From: CANNDT01 sp945876205
GTDB lineage: Bacteria > Acidobacteriota > Vicinamibacteria > Vicinamibacterales > UBA2999
Direction: 5' to 3'
DNA: 34,261 bases
NCBI GenBank assembly: GCA_947503365.1
Contig: CANNDT010000045.1
Location: 1-34,261, forward strand
A model generated the notes under the pieces. It did not search any database. It saw nothing but the letters and a program-made list of their open reading frames with translations, and was not told where the DNA came from. Made by a program: the position numbers and the translations under genes. Below are positions 25,462-31,812 of this stretch, piece after piece; position 1 is the first letter of the stretch, and every line of letters starts with the position of its first letter.

Positions 25462-27525
25462 ATGCGCAATCCTCTTCATGCTCGGCTGATCATCGTGGCC
25501 GCACTTCTCTGCCTGCTTCCCCGCGCGGCTCCCGCCCAGCAGGCGGCGGGAATCGCCGGTGTGGTTCGAGACACGTCGGGCGCCGTGCTGCCTGGAGTCA
25601 CCGTTGAGGCCGCGAGTGCGGCGCTCATTGACAAGGTTCGGTCGGTCGTCACCGACGGCGACGGCCGGTACAACATCGTCGACCTGCGTCCGGGTGCCTA
25701 TGTCGTGACGTTCGTCCTACCTGGCTTCAACACCTTCAAGCGCGAGGGGGTCGAGTTGCCCGGGGGGTTCACTGCGACGGTGAATGCGGACATGCAAGTG
25801 GGCGCACTCGAGGAGACGATTATCGTGACGGGGGCGGCGCCGCTCGTCGACACGCAGAACGTGCGCAAGCAGACCGTGCTGTCGTCGGAGCTCCTCAACG
25901 CGCTGCCGACGAGCGCCAAAGGCCAGAACACGATTGTCACGCTCACACTCGGATTGAATGGCGTGGCTGATACGGCTGGCAGTTACACGCCGGCCCTTGG
26001 TGGAGCGTTTCACGGGAAGGCCGGAACGAAAGTGCAGCTCGACGGCATGAGCATGCAGAACATGCAGGGCGCCGGCCTCACCGGTTACCAGATCAATCCG
26101 GGGACGGTACAGGAGATTGCCGTGCAAACCGCGGGTATCTCGGCGGAAAGCACGGCCGACGGCGTGGTCGTCAACTCGATTCCCAAGGAAGGCGGCAACA
26201 CGTTTTCGGGAAGCGTGTTCGGCCTCTACACCAACGACAAATTGGGAAGCGACAACCTGACCGACGCACTGCGGGCCAGGGGCCTGACCACCACCACAAA
26301 AACGCTGAAGATTTACGACCAACAGTTCAACCTTGGTGGACGGATCGTCAGGGACAAGCTGTGGTTCTTCACCTCCCTGCGAGAGAACGGCAACGCCAGT
26401 CAGTACTCGGGTTCGTTCCGCAACAAGACACAAGGTTCGCCGTTCTACATACCGGATCCATCACCGCCGTCCAATCGCGTGCAGTGGTACGAGTCGCTGG
26501 CCCTGCGCCTCACCTGGCAAGCCTCCCGGAAGAACAAGTTCACGGCCTTCGTCGATGTCCAGGACGCGTGCCTGTGCGGCTTTGCGAACGCGTCGATGAT
26601 CGGCAATCCGCTCGAGGCGCTCGACTTCTGGCATTTCCGCCCGCAAGGCCTTTACCAGGGCACCTGGACGTCTCCGGTCACGTCAAGGTTCCTCCTGGAA
26701 GCGGGAGCATCAGCCGCGATTTCGCACTCGGATCGGTTTCTGCCGGCCGGTGTGACGATGGACACGGTGTCGATCACGGATCAGGCATCCGGCCTCACCT
26801 ACAACGCGATGCCGAGCTACCAGTTCAACACGTATAACCACCGGACGTCCCAGCGCTTTGCGGCGTCCTACGTCACCGGAACCCACGCCTTCAAGGCGGG
26901 CTTCCAGGTTGAAGAGGGATTCCGGTACTCGGCAATCGGGGTCACCGGGGGAGATGTCAATTACCGCTTCAACAACGGCGTGCCGAATCAGATCACCCAG
27001 CGTGCGAGCCCGTACTACACGCTCGACAAGATGAAAGCGGATGTCGGCATCTTCGCCCAGGATCAATGGACGCTGGGCCGCCTGACGCTCAACTACGGTC
27101 TCCGGTTCGAGTATTTCAACGCGTATGTGCCTGCGCAATACGTTGCCCCGACGGTGAACGGTTGGATCCCGGAACGCAAGTTCGCGGAGGTCAGGGGTGT
27201 GCCCTTGTGGAAAGACATATCTCCCCGCCTTGGCGGCGCCTACGATTTGTTCGACGACGGCAAGACGGCGATCAAGTTGTCGATCGGCAACTACGTCGCG
27301 AAGACGGGCGTCGATCTGACCAACCTCATCAACCCCATCACCACCTCGGTGAATAGCGTCACGCGCACGTGGACAGACACGAACGCCAACTACGTCCCGG
27401 ACTGCGCGCTGGCGAACTTCGGCGCCAACGGGGAGTGCGGCGCGGTATCGGACAGCAACTTCGGGAAAGTCAGCATCAACACCGTCTATGCCGACGACGT
27501 CACGCGCGGATACGGCGCGCGGCGA
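25462..27525 (+). pseudogene. TonB-dependent receptor, 3'-truncated at a rearrangement junction
   Basis: About 688 residues of a receptor close to the 20039-22999 protein are present. They include the signal peptide (MRNPLHARLIIVAALLCLLP), the carboxypeptidase-regulatory domain (GVVRDTSGAVLPGVTVEAAS), the plug (LEETIIVTGAAPLVDTQNVR) and most of the barrel, to NFGKVSINTVYADDVTRGYG. The intact relative continues FGARGSNWDMTTEVQHQLG, but here homology stops after GYGARRS and an epimerase fragment follows. Roughly 290 C-terminal residues, including the barrel-closing strands, are missing and are not seen later in the window. The frame happens to stay open to 28122 across the epimerase fragment and antisense to the IS110 gene. 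That gives a chimeric 886-residue frame that should not fold into a closed barrel. The start follows CTGGAGG. Confidence 0.88.
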
Positions 27526-27750
27526 AGTACGCACGACGGCCCTTCGCTCCAGCGACTACTACGGACCTGGCGTGCTCGGTTCGGCACAGGTGAGAGGGTG
27601 TTCGGCAATCTGGTCGCCGGCAAGAAGGCGCAACTCAGTGGTTCGACGAAGATGCCGCATTCCTTCTCGTATATCGAGGACGTCGGCCTCGCGGCGGCGG
27701 CACTGGGCACGCACGACAAAGCCCTCGGTCAGGTCTGGATTGCCCCGCAA
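27515..27750 (+). pseudogene. Internal fragment of an NAD-dependent epimerase/dehydratase gene, frameshifted
   Basis: In one frame the DNA reads GEVRTTALRSSDYYGPGVLG then SAQ. After a one-base shift near 27588 it continues GERVFGNLVAGKKAQLSG, then STKMPHSFSYIEDVGLAAAA and LGTHDKALGQVWIAPQ. These are consecutive segments of the C-terminal half of extended-SDR epimerase-like proteins (YYGPGV; P-H-S-F-x-Y-I-x-D-V). The N-terminal GxxGxxG Rossmann part and the C-terminus are both absent. The left junction (~27515-27528) is with the receptor gene and the right junction (~27750) is with the IS110 recombinase gene. The recognition rests on family motifs known to me and has not been searched. Confidence 0.75.
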
Positions 27751-28512
27751 GGCGAACTCCTGGACGCGATCAAAGCGCGTGATGTCGTGGATCTCGTAGA
27801 GGATGGTCAACGCGAGGACCTTGCCAATCCCTGGCACCGAGCGGAGCCGATGAAACGCGTCGGCATTGTGGCGTTTCGCTTCCCGGACGATCGTGAGCTC
27901 GAGGTCGGTGACGCGCGCATCGTACTGGTCGATCAGCGCGACGTCGACCGCGATGCTCTTCTGCACACTCGGATCGGGAAAGTGCTCCACGACTCCCTCG
28001 CGATTAGCGCGATAGGCGAGCTTCCGCCCGAAGACGGGCAGGTTGTATTGCGCGCGCGTGTTCTGGATGTGGGCCAGGAGCTGGCCACGCTTGCGCACGA
28101 GATGCAAGCGCCGACGGAGTAGATCGCGCGTGGACCGCATGGCCGACGGGTAGACGTAGGCCTGCGGCAGCATGCCGCCGCGGAGCAGGACGGCGATCTT
28201 GTGCGAGTCGATCTTAGCGTTCTTGGCTTTGCCGCCGTGGATGGCTTTCATGGCCAGCGCGTGGCCGAGCACGAACGGGATGCCTTCAGCCGCGCAGACG
28301 TCCGCCAGCCAGTACCACGTAAACATGCACTCGGCCGCCACGACCAGATCCTCACGGTACGCCTTGACGATCTCGAGGAAGGCGGCCGGAGTCGACGGGA
28401 CATTACGATGGACGAGCACTTGGCCGGCGCCGTCGAGGATACAGACGTACATGGTCTTCACGTGCAAATCGATCCCGCAGTAATACGTGTGCTGGCGGTT
28501 GTAGAATCGCAT
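27559..28512 (-). pseudogene. IS110-family recombinase (DEDD transposase), 3'-truncated and probably inactive
   Basis: Starting at the ATG at 28512 (after AGGAGGAGG; the frame is open to 28539) the protein has the N-terminal DEDD domain: Asp15 in YCGIDLHVK, Glu61 in AAECMFTWY and Asp102 in KIDSHKIAVLLR. It also has the start of the Transposase_20 domain (RLRSVPGIGKVLALTILYEI, then ITRFDRVQEF). Family members usually read KNDKIDSHK at residues 96-104; here residue 99 is Ala, so the third acidic ligand appears lost. Genuine sequence ends near 27751, after about 254 residues. The last ~64 residues to the stop at 27559 are the antisense of the epimerase fragment. The Ser-containing C-terminal part of Transposase_20 is missing, so the element should be immobile. 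Confidence 0.85.
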
Positions 28513-28519
28513 CGGTCCT

Positions 28520-28655
28520 CCTCCTGCGCGAATGCGCACTTGCCCTGCGGTCAGCCTACTCTCGCGAGTGGGAGCAGGGGGAGGGCTGTATGAGGATCAC
28601 GCGAATGGAGCCGACGCGCCGCTGACGCTGCGACGGCGCGCGGCTCATTCGCAAT
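28520..28655 (-). ncRNA. Candidate IS110 bridge-RNA region (non-coding, three hairpins)
   Basis: IS110-group elements encode a structured guide (bridge) RNA in the non-coding end upstream of the recombinase gene. In this interval three stem-loops follow each other: TGCGC/GCGCA (28525-28538), CCCTGC/GCAGGG enclosing ACTC/GAGT (28543-28579), and a 19-bp stem with two single-base bulges (28601-28652). Position and structure fit. The guide loops cannot be confirmed without the element's target and donor sequences. Confidence 0.25.
28601..28652. repeat. 52-nt near-perfect inverted repeat
   Basis: Arms 28601-28621 and 28634-28652 pair over 19 bp (GCGAAT, GAGCCG and CGCGCCG against CGGCGCG, CGGCTC and ATTCGC). 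Single extra bases at 28607 (G) and 28614 (A) bulge out. The loop is 12 nt (28622-28633). It may be part of the IS110 non-coding end or a REP-like palindrome next to it. Confidence 0.7.
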
Positions 28656-28714
28656 GTTGCCGACAAATCCGCCGCCGAGTGTGTTGGAAGAACCAGGAGT
28701 AGAATCAAGGTCGT

Positions 28715-28897
28715 ATGCCACATCGCATCACCCGGGATCAGATGGTTGAGGCGATTCGTGAATTGCCGCTAGATGCTTCGGTCGACGATGCCATTGAGCG
28801 CCTGGTGTTCCTTGCGAAAATCGAGGAAGGCCTCGCACAGCTCGACCGCGGCGACGGAATCCCACACGATGAGGTCAAGCGGCGCCTTGGCTTGTGA
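28715..28897 (+). CDS. Small antitoxin-like protein of a toxin-antitoxin pair
   Basis: This 60-residue protein (starts MPHRITRDQMVEAIRELPLD) is helical and acidic, with VDDAIERLVFLAKIEEGLAQ in the middle and a basic tail (HDEVKRRLGL). Size, charge and GTGA overlap with a RelE/ParE toxin gene indicate the cognate antitoxin of a type II system. Many ParE-linked antitoxins of this form contain the I-P-H-D-E-V ending seen here. The N-terminal DNA-binding fold is not clearly assignable. A weak AAGG site lies 8 nt upstream. It follows the IS remnant, so the pair lies on the right flank of the scar. Confidence 0.8.
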   Translation: MPHRITRDQMVEAIRELPLDASVDDAIERLVFLAKIEEGLAQLDRGDGIPHDEVKRRLGL

Positions 28898-29187
28898 TCG
28901 AGCTTCTCTGGTCTCCCCGATCAGTAGCTGATCTCGAAGAGATTCGCGCATTCATCGATGTCGACTCGCCGGCCTGGGCCGACCTCACCGTGCGCCGCCT
29001 TGTGGCAGCCGTTGAGCGGCTTCGAGAATTTCCCGATTCTGGCCGAATGGTGCCGGAGCGACAGCTACCCAACTTGCGAGAGATTGTCTCCGGGAAATAC
29101 CGAATCGTGTATCGGCGCAAGCCCGACCTCGTCGAGATCGCCACGATGTTCAGAGGGTCGCGCGAGTTTCCAGAGATCGACGCATAG
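28894..29187 (+). CDS. RelE/ParE-family toxin
   Basis: This 97-residue protein has the RelE/ParE fold signature: LLWSPRSVADLEEIRAFIDV (beta strand then two helices), VERLREFPDSGRMVPE, and the closing strands LREIVSGKYRIVYRRKPDLV with IATMFRGSREF. The R-x-I-V-Y-R core and P-D-S-G-R turn are typical of ParE. ParE toxins poison gyrase and RelE toxins cleave mRNA; the sequence alone leans to ParE-like. It begins with GTG overlapping the antitoxin stop, so translation is coupled, and the pair is normally autoregulated by the complex. Confidence 0.9.
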   Translation: MIELLWSPRSVADLEEIRAFIDVDSPAWADLTVRRLVAAVERLREFPDSGRMVPERQLPNLREIVSGKYRIVYRRKPDLVEIATMFRGSREFPEIDA

Positions 29188-29282
29188 CGCGGCCCAACGG
29201 TACGGTGCGGCGGGGCGGGAGGTGAGTCTTGTGATGGGCGGGCGCCTGCTGAGGTTCACGGGCCAGTCGAGTGCGCGTGGCG

Positions 29283-30578
29283 CTATCTCGGGGCCGGTGC
29301 CCCCCTCGGCCTGAACAAGTCGAGCCTGACGGCACCCGCCATCGCCCGGTATCCGGCATCGTTCGGATGGATGTAGTCGGACGAGGCCAGCGGCTGCTGG
29401 AGCTTCGTGGGCCGGCTGGCATCCCGGAGCAACGCGTCGAAGTCGATGACCCCGTCATACGCCTTGCTCGTGCGAATCCACTGATTGACGGCCTGTCGCG
29501 CCGCCTCGTTCGCCGGCGTGTAGTAACCCGCGAACGTGGTGTCTTCGATTGGCGTGATCGTCGCGCCGATGATCGTCAGTCCGCGCGCGCGCGCGCGTTC
29601 GATGATCTGCTTGTGGCCGGCGATGACGTCGTCGGCGCTGACGGCGCGCCCGAGATCGTTGATGCCTTCCATGAAGATGACGTGCGTCACGCCGGGTGGA
29701 ACGAGGATGTCGCGATCGAAGCGCGCGAGCGCGTTCGGGCCGTTGCCGTCGCTCAGCACGCGGTTTCCCCCGATGCCAAGGTTGAGGACGGCCATCGCCC
29801 TGCCGTTCTGGTTGAGCGCGCGCGCCAGGTGATCGGGCCACCGGTTGTTGGTATCAGGCGTCGAGCGGGAGCCGTCCGTGATCGAGTCGCCGATCGCCGC
29901 GACAGCGCCGACTTGCGCGGGCGCCATCACCTCGACCCGCGCGACGAAGAACCAGGACGTCGTCGTCGACATCACCGGAAATTGGGTCGCGCCGGTGTAG
30001 TCGCCCGCCGCCGACACGAAGCTGGTTTGCAGGGCGCCGTTATGACTGGTCAGGGGCGAGGGACTCGCGCCTGTGTCGTCGGGAAGATAGAGGTCGATCG
30101 CCAGGTCGGAGAGGGGCGGAACCGCGAGCGACACCGGGTCGCTGACCATCACGGCCCCGGCGGGAATCGAGGTGGATGGGCGCCCGCTGAAGGTCAGGGG
30201 CTGGGCGGAGCCAGCCACCAGAATCGAGTCTGTCTGGCGAAGGCCCAGACGCGCGCCGCCGACCCGGAGCGGAGAGGTGCCGAAGGCGTTGCTCAGGATG
30301 ACGCGGACGCGCTGTCCACCGATCGAGGTGTGCACAATCTGGCGCAGGGTCTGGTTGCTGAACCGCGGGGGTGCCTGCGGCTGGGCCGCTTGCCCGGCCG
30401 GTTCGGCGACGGCCGCCGGCTGGGCTGGCTGCGAGGGGCGAGCGACGAGCGCGGTGGCCCATGTCGCCACCCAATGCGGGTTTCGCGCGCCCGTCTGGGC
30501 AAGAACGGGGGAAACGGTGAGCAGGAGGGCGAGCCCAACCGCCGCGGCTGCGAGGGGGAGGCGTGGTGGCGTATGCAC
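29283..30578 (-). CDS. Secreted SGNH/GDSL hydrolase
   Basis: This 431-residue protein has a signal peptide (LPLAAAAVGLALLLTVSPVL, cleaved near AQ) and then WVATWATALVARPSQP with a Pro/Ala/Gln-rich insert. Residues ~70-205 form a beta-sandwich (QIVHTSIGGQRVRVILSNAF). The catalytic domain shows block I GAVAAIGDSITDGS (nucleophile Ser), block II LGIGGNRV, block III EGINDLG and block V DYIHPNDAGY (Asp and His of the triad). The WVATWA start and the N-terminal sandwich place it with secreted esterases that deacylate plant or microbial polysaccharides. The exact substrate is not deducible. It diverges from the str operon. The 29188-29282 interval upstream of its stop holds nothing recognisable. Confidence 0.92.
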   Translation of the reverse strand: MHTPPRLPLAAAAVGLALLLTVSPVLAQTGARNPHWVATWATALVARPSQPAQPAAVAEPAGQAAQPQAPPRFSNQTLRQIVHTSIGGQRVRVILSNAFGTSPLRVGGARLGLRQTDSILVAGSAQPLTFSGRPSTSIPAGAVMVSDPVSLAVPPLSDLAIDLYLPDDTGASPSPLTSHNGALQTSFVSAAGDYTGATQFPVMSTTTSWFFVARVEVMAPAQVGAVAAIGDSITDGSRSTPDTNNRWPDHLARALNQNGRAMAVLNLGIGGNRVLSDGNGPNALARFDRDILVPPGVTHVIFMEGINDLGRAVSADDVIAGHKQIIERARARGLTIIGATITPIEDTTFAGYYTPANEAARQAVNQWIRTSKAYDGVIDFDALLRDASRPTKLQQPLASSDYIHPNDAGYRAMAGAVRLDLFRPRGAPAPR

Positions 30579-30607
30579 GGAACCCTTTTATACCAACCGC
30601 GCCGACC

Positions 30608-30637
30608 TTGCCGAGTTTTGCGGCCGCATGCTATATT
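30608..30637 (+). promoter_or_regulatory. Probable sigma-70-type promoter of the str operon
   Basis: A -35-like TTGCCG (30608-30613) and a -10-like TATATT (30632-30637) are separated by 18 bp. Transcription would start near 30644 and give a leader of about 270 nt before rpsL. The hexamers match consensus at four and five of six positions, so support is moderate. Confidence 0.45.
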
Positions 30638-30643
30638 TGTCAG

Positions 30644-30908
30644 GTTCTGGTGGAGCTAGGACACCCTATCTAGCTCCACACCGCACGGGACAAGGCCCAG
30701 CACCGGTATTCGGCGCATATATAAAGGTCTTTCCCCTCGGGCACTCCGGCTCGCACAAGCCGGTGTGCCATCGCGACTCAAACAGATAGGGTTAGTAGTC
30801 CCTGGTGCCAGATGCGCAAGCATCTTCAGGCCTCGGACAACGTCGTAGCCGGATGGCTTCCGGCTGCACGCGTACGCGAGCTTTCGGGCTCGCTATTGGT
30901 TTTTGAGG
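30644..30908 (+). promoter_or_regulatory. Structured, hairpin-rich 5' leader of the str operon
   Basis: No reading frame of note occupies this stretch. It holds four strong stem-loops in series and then a terminator-like hairpin. TGGAGCTAG/CTAGCTCCA pairs at 30651-30678. GGCAC-CCGGCT/AGCCGG-GTGCC pairs at 30740-30769 with one T-T mismatch. AGATGC-GCAA-GCATCT pairs at 30810-30825, with outer CCTG/CAGG at 30801-30830. AGCCGGA/TCCGGCT pairs at 30847-30865. The third has a GNRA-type tetraloop. The sequence does not match any riboswitch or ribosomal leader that I can recall. Regulation of rpsL-rpsG-fusA-tuf by attenuation or protein binding is the inference. Confidence 0.5.
30876..30904 (+). terminator. 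Terminator-like hairpin just before the rpsL ribosome site
   Basis: A perfect 6-bp stem GCGAGC/GCTCGC with loop TTTCGG is followed by TATTGG and five T residues, ending directly against the Shine-Dalgarno GAGG at 30905. A complete terminator 9 nt before a ribosomal gene start would make sense only as a conditional attenuator. Alternatively it is a hairpin for translational control. Confidence 0.4.
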
Positions 30909-30912
30909 TTAC

Positions 30913-31287
30913 ATGCCGACTATCAGTCAGCTCGTACGCCAGGGACGCAAGAAGATCGTCACCAAGACGAAGAGTCCCGCGCTCCAGGTCAGCCCGCAGA
31001 AGCGCGGCGTCTGCGTGCGCGTGTTCACCCAGACCCCGAAGAAGCCGAACTCGGCGCTCCGCAAGGTGGCGCGCGTGCGGCTCACCAACGGCATCGAGGT
31101 GACGACCTATATCCCCGGCGTCGGGCACAACCTGCAGGAGCACTCGCTGGTGCTGATCCGCGGCGGCCGCGTGAAGGATCTGCCGGGTGTCCGCTACCAC
31201 GTGGTGCGCGGCACGCTCGACGCGGTGGGCGTCCAGGGCCGCAAGCAGGGTCGTTCGAAGTACGGCGCGAAGCGTCCGAAGTCGTAA
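30913..31287 (+). CDS. rpsL: 30S ribosomal protein S12
   Basis: This 124-residue protein covers full-length S12. It starts MPTISQLVRQGRKK and has the decoding-centre loops TPKKPNSALRKVARV (with the Lys whose change gives streptomycin resistance in other bacteria) and GGRVKDLPGVRYHVVRGTLD. The wild-type Lys is present in both loops, so no resistance change is visible. It is first in the str operon, after a GAGG ribosome site and a structured leader. rpsG follows after 33 bp. Confidence 0.99.
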   Translation: MPTISQLVRQGRKKIVTKTKSPALQVSPQKRGVCVRVFTQTPKKPNSALRKVARVRLTNGIEVTTYIPGVGHNLQEHSLVLIRGGRVKDLPGVRYHVVRGTLDAVGVQGRKQGRSKYGAKRPKS

Positions 31288-31320
31288 GCAGTAGGCAGTA
31301 GGCAGAAAAGGTTCAACGAG

Positions 31321-31794
31321 ATGCCACGTAGACGAGAAGTCCCGAAGCGCGAACTTGCTCCCGACCCGATTTACAACAGCGCACTGGTCAGCAAGTTCAT
31401 CAACACCGTGATGAGCGACGGCAAGCGCAGCACCGCCGAGCGCATCCTCTACAAGAGCTTCGACATCATCAAGGAGCGGACCGGCGACGACCCGCTCAAG
31501 GTGTTCAAGAAGGCGCTCGACAACGTGAAACCGAGCCTCGAGGTGAAGTCGCGGCGCGTCGGCGGCAGCAACTATCAGGTGCCGATCGAGGTCAACCCGA
31601 ACCGCCGCCTCTCGCTCAGCATCCGCTGGCTGGTCAGCTACGCACGCTCGCGCGGGGATGGCAAGACGATGCAGGAGAAGTTCGCCAACGAGCTGCTCGA
31701 CGCATCGAACCTGCGCGGCGGCGCCGTCAAGAAGCGCGAAGACACGCACCGGATGGCCGAAGCCAACAAGGCCTTCGCTCACTATCGCTGGTAA
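31321..31794 (+). CDS. rpsG: 30S ribosomal protein S7
   Basis: This 157-residue protein is standard S7: it starts MPRRREVPKRELAPDPIYNS, has KFINTVMSDGKRSTAERILY and the 16S-binding VGGSNYQVPIEVNPNRR segment, and ends AFAHYRW. It nucleates assembly of the 30S head. In enterobacteria S7 represses the str mRNA at the S12-S7 junction. The 33-bp junction here is short and contains two GCAGTAG repeats, with no obvious S7-site mimic. AAAGG precedes the ATG. Confidence 0.99.
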   Translation: MPRRREVPKRELAPDPIYNSALVSKFINTVMSDGKRSTAERILYKSFDIIKERTGDDPLKVFKKALDNVKPSLEVKSRRVGGSNYQVPIEVNPNRRLSLSIRWLVSYARSRGDGKTMQEKFANELLDASNLRGGAVKKREDTHRMAEANKAFAHYRW

Positions 31795-31812
31795 GCAGTT
31801 CAGGAATTCGGA

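Larger units (their letters stand above)
27751..28655 (-). mobile_element. Remnant of an IS110-family insertion sequence
   Basis: The remnant comprises the recombinase coding part plus a hairpin-rich non-coding stretch upstream of it. The 3' end and right boundary are lost at the epimerase junction. The left boundary is not defined: IS110 elements lack terminal inverted repeats, and no target duplication is recognisable. The end at 28655 is an estimate that includes the large hairpin. Confidence 0.6.

Noticed and set aside
27559..27750. C-terminal residues of the IS110 frame as genuine transposase sequence
   Set aside because: The opposite strand of this segment reads as an epimerase fragment with clear motifs, while the transposase-frame translation lacks the expected Transposase_20 continuation.
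28601..28652. Integron attC site
   Set aside because: The bulged hairpin resembles attC in shape, but the flanks lack the GTTRRRY core and no integrase or cassette array is nearby.
30599..30789. Plus-strand open frame running from inside the hydrolase promoter into the leader (ends near 30789)
   Set aside because: It overlaps the hydrolase gene antisense, has no ribosome site or family features, and the region is better explained as a structured leader.
30640..30912. tRNA, tmRNA or SRP RNA gene in the rpsL leader
   Set aside because: Hairpins are present, but no cloverleaf, T-loop GTTCGA motif, CCA end, tmRNA ends or SRP core sequence was found.
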